A DNA stretch of 64,000 bases. It comes from Mycobacterium sp. GA-0227b. Its GTDB lineage: Bacteria; Actinomycetota; Actinomycetes; Mycobacteriales; Mycobacteriaceae. Where the stretch lies: assembly GCF_001499855.1 (NCBI RefSeq), contig NZ_LQIK01000033.1, positions 184,448 through 248,447 on the forward strand. Direction: 5' to 3'. The number at the start of each line of letters is the position of its first letter. The stretch's first letter is position 1. The notes under the pieces are model-generated. The model made no database searches, was not told where the DNA came from, and worked only from the letters and a program-made list of their open reading frames with translations. A program made the translations under genes and the position numbers. Below are positions 1 through 9,237 of the stretch, piece after piece.

Positions 1-348
1 GCAGCCCAGCCCGACCGCCGGACCGTTGACGGCCGCCACCACCGGGATCCGGCAGCGCGCCATTCCCAGCACGATCTCGCGGCCGTGCAGAATCGTCTTC
101 GCGCGCAGATCGGCGTCCTGCCGCAATTCCTCCAGGTAGCCGAAGTCGCCGCCGGCCGAAAACGCCCGTCCCGCACCGGTGATCACCGCGGCGCGGGCCT
201 CGCGATCCTCGGCCAACCGCGACCACACCCACGCTAGGCCGCAGTGCAGGTCGTCATTGACGGAGTTCAACGAGTCCGGTCGGTTCAGCGTGATGATGCG
301 CAAGGCGCCGTCGGCCTGAACGTCGATCTCTGGTGGCAGGTCGTACAA
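1..348 (-). CDS. Enoyl-CoA hydratase/isomerase family protein (N-terminal part, cut by window edge)
   Basis: Crotonase-superfamily enzyme that would hydrate a 2-enoyl-CoA in a beta-oxidation-like pathway. About 116 N-terminal residues are present. They show the typical opening strand (IITLNRPDSLNSV), the oxyanion-hole segment (GRAFSAGGDF) and the second conserved block (PVVAAVNGPAVGLGC). The start is taken as a TTG at 346-348, preceded at a normal distance by GGAG, which overlaps the last codons of the upstream dehydrogenase gene. It is therefore the fourth gene of a leftward operon with an acyl-CoA ligase and two acyl-CoA dehydrogenase subunits, which fits a hydration step after dehydrogenation. 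The rest of the gene lies outside the window, so substrate class cannot be judged. Confidence 0.88.
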   Translation of the reverse strand, partial: MYDLPPEIDVQADGALRIITLNRPDSLNSVNDDLHCGLAWVWSRLAEDREARAAVITGAGRAFSAGGDFGYLEELRQDADLRAKTILHGREIVLGMARCRIPVVAAVNGPAVGLGC

Positions 349-349
349 C

Positions 350-1438
350 TTAGACTCCTAATCCGAGAATGCGCGACGCGATGATGTTCTTCTGGATCTG
401 CGAGGTGCCGCCCATGACGCTCTGCGCGCGGCTGTACATGTAAGCACCGAACAGTTCGGCATCGCTGGTGCCGACGGTCGCCAGCGCGGCGTGTCCCACG
501 GACTGCTCAACCCACGTCATCAACAGTTTGTCCAGTGACCCCTGCGGCCCGTGCGTGATGCCGTCGAGTTGTTCGGACAGCCTCCTGCGCACATGCAGCC
601 GCAGCATCTCGGTCTGCACCCACGCCCAGGCCAACTCCTCGGGCGTAGAGCCTTCGACACGTGAGGCCAACTGGCGCACCAGCTTTCCGTACCGGGCCGA
701 GAAGCCGAGGGTCGAGGGTTCCCGCTCATGGCTGACGACGGTCATCGCGAGCTTCCAGCCCTCGCCAGGCGCTCCGACCATGTTCTCGGCCGGCACCCGT
801 GCCCCGTCGAACAGGACCTGGCCGAACTCCTTGGTGACACCGCTGATCATCTTCAGCGGGCGCTGCTCGATACCGTCTTGGTGCATCGGCACGATGAACG
901 CCGAAATGCCCTTGTGCCTCGGGACATTCTTGTCGGTGCGCGCCAGCAGCAGACACCAGTCGGCGACGTCGGAGTAACTGGTCCAGATCTTGTGGCCGTG
1001 AATGACGTACTCGTCGTCTTCGCGCACCGCGGTCGTGGTGAGCGATGCGAGGTCCGATCCCGCACCGGGTTCGGAGAAGCCCTGGCACCACCGCTCGGTG
1101 CCGTTGATCATCCCGGGCAGGAACCGCTGCCGCAGTTCCTCGCTGCCGTGGTGCGACAAACCGACCACGAGATAGCCCAGGCTGGGCCGCGCCGGGGCGC
1201 CGGCCTTGGCGATCTCCTCGTCGACGATCACGTCGTAGACGGGCGGCAGCTCCTGCCCACCATATTGTTTCGGCCACGACGTGCCGAAGAACCCGGCCTC
1301 GTAGAGCGCCTGGTGCCACGCGCCCTGGGCGGCCCAGTACTCGTCGCCCGACGTCGGGAACTTGCCCTTCTGTTCGGTCAGCCAGCCGCGCAGCCGATCA
1401 CGGAACGCGGCTTCCTCCGGCGAATCACGAAAGTCCAA
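350..1438 (-). CDS. Acyl-CoA dehydrogenase (FadE family), larger subunit
   Basis: FAD-dependent acyl-CoA dehydrogenase of 362 residues. It would introduce the alpha-beta double bond into an acyl-CoA. Visible family blocks are the FAD/substrate motif WCQGFSEPGAGSDLASL near residue 120, the IHGHKIWTSYSDVADW block, and the C-terminal MGGTSQIQKNIIASRILGLG. In enzymes of the medium-chain type the catalytic Glu precedes GT in that last motif; here the position is Gly, so the base must lie elsewhere or in the partner subunit. The gene overlaps the start of the smaller dehydrogenase gene by 14 bp. Adjacent large and small fadE genes are typical of the mycobacterial alpha2-beta2 dehydrogenases, so a heteromer is likely (inference). 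The substrate is unknown. Confidence 0.9.
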   Translation of the reverse strand: MDFRDSPEEAAFRDRLRGWLTEQKGKFPTSGDEYWAAQGAWHQALYEAGFFGTSWPKQYGGQELPPVYDVIVDEEIAKAGAPARPSLGYLVVGLSHHGSEELRQRFLPGMINGTERWCQGFSEPGAGSDLASLTTTAVREDDEYVIHGHKIWTSYSDVADWCLLLARTDKNVPRHKGISAFIVPMHQDGIEQRPLKMISGVTKEFGQVLFDGARVPAENMVGAPGEGWKLAMTVVSHEREPSTLGFSARYGKLVRQLASRVEGSTPEELAWAWVQTEMLRLHVRRRLSEQLDGITHGPQGSLDKLLMTWVEQSVGHAALATVGTSDAELFGAYMYSRAQSVMGGTSQIQKNIIASRILGLGV

Positions 1439-2237
1439 TGGTCAGCTCCTCCAGCTTCACGGGCCACGTCTCGGAGGCGGCGAGCACCCGGCGCAGATAC
1501 ACGTGCGCCAGGCACTCCCACGTGTTGCCGATGCCGCCGTGCACCTGAATCGAGGTCTCACAGACGGTCAGAGCGGCTCGCGCACAGTAGATCTTGGCCA
1601 CCCGCGCCGCCTCGATCGCTTCGGCCGCCGGCAGTTCATCCACCGCCCAGGCGGCGTGCCGCGACACACTCACCGCGCCCTCGATCAGCGCCAAGCTCTC
1701 GGCCAGCAGATGCGCGACGGCCTGATACGACCCGATCGTCGCGCCGTACTGCTCGCGCACTTTGGCGTAGTCGACCGCAAGTGCGTGCGCGCCACGAGCC
1801 GACCCGACGAGGTCAGCGCATGTGGCCGTCAGCGCCAACGCACGCCACCGCTGCGCATCCTCTTCCGAAAGGTCACCGAGCTCAGCCGGCGACTCCACAA
1901 CTCCGGCAAGGCTGTTGGTCAGGTCGACCGACTCGGACTGCGCGCCGGGCGCGACGTCACGCCCACAGCGCGCCCGAAGGTCATCGGCGAGCACCGGCCC
2001 GATGAACGGCACGTCGACCAGACCGCGGGCGAACTCCTCGGCCACGATCGCCACCTCCACACCCGAGGCGCCATCGGAACGCAGCGTGTGAAACCCCGTG
2101 GCGTCAACCGCCTTTTCGAGCCTGGCGACACGGCTCGCGTCGTCGAGGTCGGCGACCGAGCCCGGGCCCAGGTCGTCGGCCAAACTGGCTGCGGCCTCCC
2201 GCAACTGCTGTTGTTCACTCGTCAGACGGACGTCCAC
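1425..2237 (-). CDS. Acyl-CoA dehydrogenase-like protein, smaller subunit
   Basis: A 270-residue acyl-CoA dehydrogenase homologue, clearly shorter than the usual 380 residues because the N-terminal helical and middle beta domains are reduced. It retains the C-terminal helical domain: REQYGATIGSYQAVAHLLAE, which normally contributes to FAD and CoA contacts, and IQVHGGIGNTWECLAHVYLRR near the end. It overlaps the ligase gene upstream (16 bp) and the larger dehydrogenase downstream (14 bp), so translation is probably coupled. I infer that it pairs with the larger subunit as in mycobacterial heterotetrameric FadE enzymes of sterol side-chain and ring catabolism. It could also be a stand-alone short dehydrogenase. 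Confidence 0.85.
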   Translation of the reverse strand: MDVRLTSEQQQLREAAASLADDLGPGSVADLDDASRVARLEKAVDATGFHTLRSDGASGVEVAIVAEEFARGLVDVPFIGPVLADDLRARCGRDVAPGAQSESVDLTNSLAGVVESPAELGDLSEEDAQRWRALALTATCADLVGSARGAHALAVDYAKVREQYGATIGSYQAVAHLLAESLALIEGAVSVSRHAAWAVDELPAAEAIEAARVAKIYCARAALTVCETSIQVHGGIGNTWECLAHVYLRRVLAASETWPVKLEELTIGLS

Positions 2238-3619
2238 AGACGCTCCTTCAACACTCGACGCAAAACCTTCCCCGATGGCAGCCGCGGTATCTCGGGCACG
2301 ACGACCACCCGGCTCGGTCGCTTGTACGACGCCAACCGCTCGCCCACGAACGTCACCAGCTCACCCGGCTCCACGGCGGTGTTCGTCTTCACCGCGGCGA
2401 CAACCGCCTCACCGTTGACCGTATCGGACACTCCGAATACCGCGCAGTCGTCGACCGCCGGATGCCCGTGCAGCACCGCTTCGATCTCCGCGGGCGCGAC
2501 TTGAAAGCCACGCACCTTGATCATCTCCTTCGACCGGTCGGTGATTCGCAGCCAGCCGTCGTCGTCGAGGAACCCGACATCGCCTGTGCGATACCACCCG
2601 TCGTCGAATGCGTCTGGTGTCGCCGACTCCGGCAGGTAACCCACCATCACCGATTCCGAACGCACCTGGATCTCGCCCACCTCGCCCGCACCCAGGACCG
2701 CTCCGCTGTCCAGTGACACGACCCGCACGAGCACGCCGGGAACGGACCGGCCCACCGTGTCCAGATGCCTGCCGTCGATGTCGTTGCACGAGATGACCGG
2801 AAGTTCGCTCGCACCATACGCCGTCGCCCACATCACGCCGGTTCTGCGGGTGACCGTCTCGGCGACGCTTTCGGCGACGGGAGTCGCGCACCACATGATG
2901 TACCGCAGCGATGACAGGTCATAGGACTCGAGATCCGGATGGCTGGCGAGCGCCAGAGCAATTGGGGCCACTGCCATCTCGATCGTGATCCCGTCCCGCT
3001 CGATATGTCGCAGCATCAGCTCGATGTCGAACCGCCGATGCAACCGGATCCATGTGCCCGTCTCGAGCGCCATCACGATGTTGAGCAGTCCCAGGATGTG
3101 CGACGGCGGCATCATGATCTGCATGCGGTCCGACGAGGACAGCTGCAGCGCGTCTCGCCAGTGCCGCACCGCGACGGCGAACGAAGCGTGCGTGTGACGC
3201 ACGGCCTTCGGCATACCCGTGGTACCGGAACTGAATACGAACAGGGCGTCGGCGTCCGGCGGCGGTGGGTCGAACTCCCGTCGAGCCGGGTCGATCGGCT
3301 CGTCCAGCGAAAGCATCGGCATGAGCTCGGCGAGCACACCCTGGTCCCCCACGGCATGCGCCGGCCGGGTGAGCGCAAGTGCGTGCTCTGCCTCGGCGCG
3401 CTTCCAGGCGGGACTCAGCAGGACGGCGGATGCCCCCAGTTGCCAGACCGCGCGCAGCGCGACGACGAATTCGGGACGATTGGACGACATCAATGCGACC
3501 CGGTCCCCGGCCCGCACACCGCGGCGTTGCAGATTGTCGGCCATGCCGCGGGTCAGCGCATCGAGTTGGGACAGCGTGTACTCACGCTGCTCGAAGGCGA
3601 GCGCGATCGCCTCACTCAC
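2222..3619 (-). CDS. AMP-dependent acyl-CoA synthetase/ligase (FadD-like)
   Basis: ANL-superfamily ligase of 465 residues that would activate a carboxylic acid to its CoA thioester through an acyl-adenylate. Motifs seen: the phosphate-binding loop FSSGTTGMPKAVRHTH, the adenine-binding YGASELP, the hinge GWYRTGDVGFLDDDGWLRI followed by DRSKEMIKVRGFQVAPAEIE, and the C-terminal catalytic lysine in PSGKVLRRVLKE. The protein is short for the family (500-550) because the N-terminus is compact. The GTG start at 3619 has a purine-rich GAGGACAGGG upstream. First gene of the leftward fad operon; control probably comes from the palindrome at 3680-3698. Acid specificity cannot be read from the sequence. 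Confidence 0.9.
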   Translation of the reverse strand: MSEAIALAFEQREYTLSQLDALTRGMADNLQRRGVRAGDRVALMSSNRPEFVVALRAVWQLGASAVLLSPAWKRAEAEHALALTRPAHAVGDQGVLAELMPMLSLDEPIDPARREFDPPPPDADALFVFSSGTTGMPKAVRHTHASFAVAVRHWRDALQLSSSDRMQIMMPPSHILGLLNIVMALETGTWIRLHRRFDIELMLRHIERDGITIEMAVAPIALALASHPDLESYDLSSLRYIMWCATPVAESVAETVTRRTGVMWATAYGASELPVISCNDIDGRHLDTVGRSVPGVLVRVVSLDSGAVLGAGEVGEIQVRSESVMVGYLPESATPDAFDDGWYRTGDVGFLDDDGWLRITDRSKEMIKVRGFQVAPAEIEAVLHGHPAVDDCAVFGVSDTVNGEAVVAAVKTNTAVEPGELVTFVGERLASYKRPSRVVVVPEIPRLPSGKVLRRVLKERLWTSV

Positions 3620-3679
3620 ACCCTGTCCTCACTAGCGTCTCCGGCGTGCACGACTGTGTTGAGAATAGCGTATCATTTA

Positions 3680-3698
3680 ACGAGAATGGTATTCTCGT
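3680..3698. promoter_or_regulatory. Perfect 8-3-8 palindromic operator between fadD and ferredoxin genes
   Basis: ACGAGAATGGTATTCTCGT is a perfect inverted repeat (8-bp arms, 3-bp spacer) in the 111-bp divergent control region. A -10-like TAGAAT follows at 3704-3709 for the rightward ferredoxin gene, so a bound dimer would cover its -35 region. A second, partial copy (GAGAATAGCGTATC) lies at 3661-3674. The symmetry and size suit a TetR-type regulator; no regulator gene is adjacent. The GAGAA half also occurs in the 31-bp direct repeats at 8214 and 8323. Confidence 0.6.
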
Positions 3699-3730
3699 CC
3701 AGCTAGAATCGACATGCCAGGAGAGGTTTG

Positions 3731-4045
3731 ATGACGGCGGATCCGATGCCTGACCATCCCGCGCAGAGCGGCGGACAGGTGACGATCGTGCTCGACCGCA
3801 AGAAGGTGTCGGTGGCGCGGGTCGCCAACGAGACGCTTCTCGAGAGCGCCCGACGTGCCGGGTTGTCACCGCCGTTCTCCTGCGAAGCCGGCAACTGCGG
3901 CACCTGCATGGGCAAGCTCATCGAGGGTCGAGCGACCATGCGGGTCAACGACGCTCTCGAAGACGATGAGGTGGAGGAGGGATACATCCTCACCTGCCAG
4001 GCGGTTCCGGAAACCGACACGATCAGCGTCACTTACGACGACTAG
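3731..4045 (+). CDS. 2Fe-2S plant-type ferredoxin
   Basis: Small electron carrier of 104 residues. The cluster ligands follow the plant-type pattern: CEAGNCGTCMGKL in the middle (C-x4-C-x2-C) and the fourth cysteine in ILTCQA near the C-terminus. The ATG at 3731 is preferred over the in-frame TTG at 3728 because AGGAGAGG ends four bases before it. It stands alone on the plus strand, divergent from the ligase operon and convergent with the CoA-transferase gene. It resembles the C-terminal ferredoxin domain of phenylacetate- and KshB-type reductases, detached from any reductase module. It probably feeds an oxygenase or dehydrogenase elsewhere; the partner reductase is not visible here. Confidence 0.9.
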   Translation: MTADPMPDHPAQSGGQVTIVLDRKKVSVARVANETLLESARRAGLSPPFSCEAGNCGTCMGKLIEGRATMRVNDALEDDEVEEGYILTCQAVPETDTISVTYDD

Positions 4046-4068
4046 CTCGCTTCGCACAGGCCCGATCA

Positions 4069-4132
4069 CAATGTCACTCTGAGAGCGTCGCCGTGCATAT
4101 ATAGCCGCGACGGTGCTCTCAGCGCGACATTG
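4069..4132. terminator. Long inverted repeat, bidirectional terminator between convergent genes
   Basis: Two 18-bp arms at 4069-4086 and 4115-4132 pair with two mismatches around a 28-base loop, with a perfect CTGAGAGC/GCTCTCAG core. It fills the gap between the convergent ferredoxin and CoA-transferase genes. There is no strong T tract, as is common in mycobacteria. The unusual length suggests it may also be a dispersed intergenic repeat. Confidence 0.55.
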
Positions 4133-4134
4133 CG

Positions 4135-5196
4135 TCAGCAACGACAAGCCGGACCGGGCGCGCCGTGCTCGTCGACGCGTGGCGCGGGCCGGTATTCCGG
4201 TTGATAGCCGGCGATCTGGATGGGACTGCGCACCAAACGGAATTCGCCGGCGGTGACGATCACCTCCGGTGTCTGCTCCAACGCCTCCGGCAGCGTGCGC
4301 ACCGCGGCGACGGGGATCCCGAGCGGCCGGAGCCGCGACTCCCAGCCCGCGGCCGTGTCGGCGGCCAACGCGGTCGCGACCACGGCGAGCACCTCGTCGC
4401 GTTTGGCGGCCCTTTCCGCCATCGTCTCGAAGCCGTCAATGCCCGCTTCGGCCGAGAACGCCCGCCAGAAGGCGTCATGGGTGATGAACAGCGCCAGATA
4501 GCCCTCCGCTGTTGCGAACAGCTGCGCCGGAACGTAGTACGAGTGCGCCCCATATGGATAGCGCAGCGGCGCCGCACCATCGTTGAGGTAGGCCGAGGCT
4601 CGATAGTTCAACTGCGAGAGCATCACGTCGCGCAGAGACACGTCGACCTGACCACCGCGGCCGGACACGATCTGGGCCAGCAGTCCGAGTGCCGCGGCAA
4701 GGCCGGTGGAGTTGTCGGCAGACGAATACCCCGGCAAGGTCGGCGGCCCGTCCGGATGTCCCGTCATCGCGGCGACGCCGGTCGCGGCCTGGATCACGTA
4801 GTCGAACGCGGGGTCGTCGCCGCCCTCCAGCCCGAAGCCGGTCATCGCCACACAGACGATGCGTTCGTTGAACTGTCGAAGCGATTCGTATGTCAGGCCC
4901 AGCTTCTTGATTGCCGACGGCTTCATGTTCACCAGCAGCGCATGGGATTCCGCGACGAGCTCGGCCAGGTGCCCACGACCGTCATCCGAGCGCAGATCGA
5001 GCACCACACTCTTCTTGTTTCGGTTAAGACTGGCGAAGTAGCTGTCGCCGACCTGACGCGAGATCTCGCCGCCGGGCGGTTCGATCTTGATGACCTCCGC
5101 CCCCAGGTCGGCCAGCAGCATGGTCGCGTACGGGCCGGCCAGCATGACGCCGACCTCGATGATCCGGATGCCCGCCAGCGGACCCGAGTCGGTCAC
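4135..5196 (-). CDS. CaiB/BaiF family (class III) CoA-transferase
   Basis: Moves CoA between a carboxylate and an acyl-CoA. The 353-residue protein begins with the family signature GIRIIEVGVMLAGPYATMLLADLGAEVIKIEPP and keeps the catalytic-Asp region: NRNKKSVVLDLRSDDGRGHLAEL, then AFDYVIQAATGVAAMTGHPD, where the Asp of FDYVIQA aligns with the family nucleophile near residue 169. It is about 40 residues shorter than the average member, mostly at the C-terminus. The start overlaps the LLM oxidoreductase stop (5193-5196, ATGA). Last gene of the mutase operon, so it may activate the mutase pathway acid using an end-product acyl-CoA as donor (inference). Racemases of the AMACR group share the fold and cannot be fully excluded. 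Confidence 0.88.
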   Translation of the reverse strand: MTDSGPLAGIRIIEVGVMLAGPYATMLLADLGAEVIKIEPPGGEISRQVGDSYFASLNRNKKSVVLDLRSDDGRGHLAELVAESHALLVNMKPSAIKKLGLTYESLRQFNERIVCVAMTGFGLEGGDDPAFDYVIQAATGVAAMTGHPDGPPTLPGYSSADNSTGLAAALGLLAQIVSGRGGQVDVSLRDVMLSQLNYRASAYLNDGAAPLRYPYGAHSYYVPAQLFATAEGYLALFITHDAFWRAFSAEAGIDGFETMAERAAKRDEVLAVVATALAADTAAGWESRLRPLGIPVAAVRTLPEALEQTPEVIVTAGEFRLVRSPIQIAGYQPEYRPAPRVDEHGAPGPACRC

Positions 5197-6149
5197 CGTA
5201 CCGCCTTGGCAAGTTCGGCGATCACCTCGCGCGTGCGGTATTTCGACGCGATCAGTTCGTCACGGTTCTCGCCGATCGGCAACAGCCGAACCGACAAGTC
5301 GGTGACTCCGGCGTCGGCGAAATTCTGGAATCGCCGCAGAATCTGTTCACTGTCGCCGGCCGCACACAGATCGCCGACATCGCGCGCATCCCCGCGATCG
5401 AGTAGGCGCTGATAGTTCGGCGACGTCTCGGCCTCGGCGAGGATGCGATTCGCCCGCTCCTTCGCCGTCTCGATCTCCGAGTTCGCGCACAGGCACACCG
5501 GAATTCCCGCGACGATGCGCGGCGCGGGCCGACCGGCTTCCGCGGCGGCCTTGTTGATCTTGGGCGCGATGTGATCACCGATCGCCTTCTCGTCAGCCAT
5601 CCACAGCACCGTGCCGTCGGCGCGCTCCCCGGCGATCTGCAGCATGACCGGACCCAGCGCGGCCACCAGGACCGGCAGCGGGCTCTGCGCGCCCAGCACC
5701 GTCGGATTGTGCACCGAAAAGGTGTCGTTCTCGACATCGACATCGCCGGGTCCTGCGAGCGCGGTGTTGAGCACCTCGAGGTAGTCGCGGGTGTACGCGG
5801 CCGGCTTCTCATAGGGGATGCCGAGCATGTCCCGAACGATCCAATGGTGCGACGGGCCGACCCCGAGCGCGAGCCGTCCACCGGCCATCGCGTGCACCGA
5901 CAGAGCCTGCCGCGCGAGCGCGATCGGGTGCTGCGCCTGCAGCGGGACCACCGCGGTGCCCAGCTCGATCTTCGACGTGTGCGCCGCCATCAGCGCTACC
6001 ATCGTCAGGCAGTCGAAGTCGTTGGGCACCTGCGGCATCCATGCCGTGTCCATGCCTGCGGATTCGGCCCATTGGATATCGGAGACCAGCTTGTTGACCT
6101 TGCGGGCCATGTCGCCGCGCTCGGCCCCGATCATCACGCCAAGCCGCAT
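5193..6149 (-). CDS. LLM-class (luciferase-like) oxidoreductase, probably F420-dependent
   Basis: TIM-barrel flavin/F420 oxidoreductase of 318 residues. Recognisable segments are GMDTAWMPQVPNDFDCLT, the IELGTAVVPLQAQHPIALARQA block that recurs in mycobacterial F420-dependent members, and GGRLALGVGPSHHWIV. The F420 assignment rests on this actinobacterial subgroup rather than on a proved ligand. It lies 51 bp downstream of the mutase small subunit and overlaps the CoA-transferase start, so it belongs to the same transcription unit. It could oxidise or reduce the rearranged acyl-CoA or its free acid; the actual substrate is unknown. Confidence 0.85.
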   Translation of the reverse strand: MRLGVMIGAERGDMARKVNKLVSDIQWAESAGMDTAWMPQVPNDFDCLTMVALMAAHTSKIELGTAVVPLQAQHPIALARQALSVHAMAGGRLALGVGPSHHWIVRDMLGIPYEKPAAYTRDYLEVLNTALAGPGDVDVENDTFSVHNPTVLGAQSPLPVLVAALGPVMLQIAGERADGTVLWMADEKAIGDHIAPKINKAAAEAGRPAPRIVAGIPVCLCANSEIETAKERANRILAEAETSPNYQRLLDRGDARDVGDLCAAGDSEQILRRFQNFADAGVTDLSVRLLPIGENRDELIASKYRTREVIAELAKAVR

Positions 6150-6200
6150 GTCAGCTCTTCCTCCGAGAGTTCAGCGCCGAACGCACATTCGGCCGGCAAG

Positions 6201-6622
6201 TCACTGTTCGCTCACCGTCAATTTGCGCACCTCGTCGACCAGCGTGTCGAGCGGTGTGCCGGTCGGGAACACCGCCGCGGCTCCGGCGTCCAGCAGCTTC
6301 TGAACATCGCTCTGCGGAATCGTGCCGCCCACGACGACCGCGATATCGCCGGCGTCGGCCGAGCGCAGGGCTTCCACGGTGCGCGTGGTGAGCGCCACGT
6401 GTGCGCCCGATAGGATCGAAAGGCCCACCAGCGCAACATCTTCCTGCAACGCGATCGAGACGATGTCCTCGATGCGTTGCCGGATACCCGTGTAGATCAC
6501 TTCGAACCCGGCGTCGCGCAGCGTGCGTGCGACGATCTTGGCGCCGCGGTCATGACCGTCGAGGCCGGGTTTGGCGACCAACACGCGGGCCGGACGGGTC
6601 TGGGCGGGAGCGGAGTCGGCCA

Positions 6623-6623
<1 letters not shown>
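6201..6623 (-). CDS. B12-binding small subunit of acyl-CoA mutase
   Basis: A 140-residue cobalamin-binding domain. The base-off/His-on signature is visible as LDGHDRG (Asp22, His24, Gly27), where His24 would be the lower cobalt ligand; further B12 contacts are the GLSILSG loop and VVVGGTIP. Length and lack of a catalytic barrel match the separate small subunit of isobutyryl-CoA or 2-hydroxyisobutyryl-CoA mutases rather than the fused methylmalonyl-CoA mutase large chain. The ATG at 6623 overlaps the stop of the catalytic subunit (TGATG), so the two chains are made together and should form one adenosylcobalamin enzyme. Confidence 0.93.
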
Positions 6624-8200
<1,577 letters not shown>

Positions 8201-8208
8201 CACTGGAT

Positions 8209-8237
8209 AACGTACTTGCAAAAAATGAGAATGCCAA
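8209..8237 (-). promoter_or_regulatory. Sigma70-type promoter of the mutase operon, apparently leaderless
   Basis: Reading leftwards: -35 TTGGCA at 8237-8232, a 17-bp spacer, then -10 TACGTT at 8214-8209. Eight bases separate the -10 from the ATG at 8200, and no ribosome-binding site is present, so the transcript should begin at or next to the start codon. The promoter is embedded in the left copy of the 31-bp direct repeat. Confidence 0.6.
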
Positions 8238-8244
8238 TACCGCT
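8214..8244 (+). repeat. 31-bp direct repeat, copy 1 (operator candidate)
   Basis: ACTTGC followed by an A-rich run, ATGAGAA and CAATACCGCT. It matches 8323-8353 at 27 of 31 positions in the same orientation, 109 bp apart, inside the 212-bp control region between the divergent mutase and SDR operons. It spans the spacer and -35 of the mutase promoter, so a protein bound here would control that promoter. Confidence 0.6.
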
Positions 8245-8322
8245 CGCCGCAAACGCGCACGGAGGAAGCGGTGCACTCCCGGGTCGAGAGCACGCGAAGA
8301 CGCGGTACACAGCGATTATGGC

Positions 8323-8353
8323 ACTTGCGTAAAATGAGAACGTCAATACCGCT
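8323..8353 (+). repeat. 31-bp direct repeat, copy 2 (operator candidate)
   Basis: Second copy of the direct repeat, closer to the SDR gene. Read leftwards it contains TTGACG followed 17 bp later by TGCCAT, a decayed promoter-like arrangement equivalent to the working one in copy 1. A -10-like TAGCAT for the rightward SDR operon lies just beyond it at 8371-8376. Two same-direction copies flanking a divergent control region suggest binding sites for one regulator. Confidence 0.55.
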
Positions 8354-8412
8354 GTCTTGAGGTTGTCAGCTAGCATCGTGGGACGACGCAGGTCGCCTGG
8401 CTAAGGAGGTCC

Positions 8413-9237
8413 ATGTCCGCCTTCACTGACCGCACGCTGGTCGTCTCCGGCGGTAGCCGCGGCATAGGTCTGGCGATCGCGCTCGCCGCGGCCGCACGCG
8501 GCGCCAACGTCGTGCTGCTGGCCAAGACGGCCGAACCACATCCGAAGCTGCCCGGCACCGTGCACACCGCCGTCGCGGAGGTCGAGGCCGCCGGCGGCAA
8601 GGGCGTGGCGGTGGTGGGCGACGTGCGCAAGGAAGAAGACGTGCAGCGCGCGGTCGACGCGGCCGTCGAGCACTTCGGCGGCGTGGACATCGTGGTCAAC
8701 AACGCCAGCGCCATCGCCACCGAACCGACCGAGCAGTTGGCGGCCAAGAAGTTCGACCTGATGATGGACATCAACGTACGCGGTACGTTCCTGCTCACCA
8801 AGGCCGCGCTGCCCTACCTACGCAAGAGCCCCGACGCGCACGTCATCACGCTGGCGCCGCCGCTGAACATGAACCCGCACTGGCTGGGCGCGCACCCGTC
8901 CTACACGCTGTCCAAGTACGGGATGACCCTGCTTTCGCTGGGATGGGCGCAGGAGTACGCGGATGCGGGCATCGGATTCAGCTGCCTGTGGCCGCAGACC
9001 TACATCGCCACCGCCGCGGTCGCCAATGCGCCCAACTTCCAGGAGATGATCGACAGGTCCCGCGATCCGCAGATCATGGGCGATGCGGCGGCGGTGATCC
9101 TGTCCCGCCCCGCGGCCGAGGTCAACGGCAAATGCTTCATCGACTCCGAACTGCTGAGGCAATCCGGCGTGACGGACCTGTCTCGCTACGGCGGTGGCGA
9201 CGACCCCATCCTTGATATCTTCGTCGACAAGTCATGA
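8413..9237 (+). CDS. Short-chain dehydrogenase/reductase, HSDL2/citronellol-dehydrogenase-like
   Basis: NAD(P)-dependent SDR of 274 residues. The cofactor motif is SGGSRGIGLAIA; the long insertion after it, NNASAI, the APPLNMNPHW segment, YTLSKYG (catalytic Tyr and Lys) and LWPQTYIATAAV are hallmarks of the HSDL2/citronellol-dehydrogenase subgroup. The residue that would be the catalytic Ser appears as Ala in this alignment (TLAPPLN), which I treat cautiously. Start is the ATG at 8413 after AAGGAGG. The gene is divergent from the mutase and overlaps the downstream ligase by ATGA. Acting on a hydroxyacyl or aldehyde intermediate would fit the context. Confidence 0.87.
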   Translation: MSAFTDRTLVVSGGSRGIGLAIALAAAARGANVVLLAKTAEPHPKLPGTVHTAVAEVEAAGGKGVAVVGDVRKEEDVQRAVDAAVEHFGGVDIVVNNASAIATEPTEQLAAKKFDLMMDINVRGTFLLTKAALPYLRKSPDAHVITLAPPLNMNPHWLGAHPSYTLSKYGMTLLSLGWAQEYADAGIGFSCLWPQTYIATAAVANAPNFQEMIDRSRDPQIMGDAAAVILSRPAAEVNGKCFIDSELLRQSGVTDLSRYGGGDDPILDIFVDKS

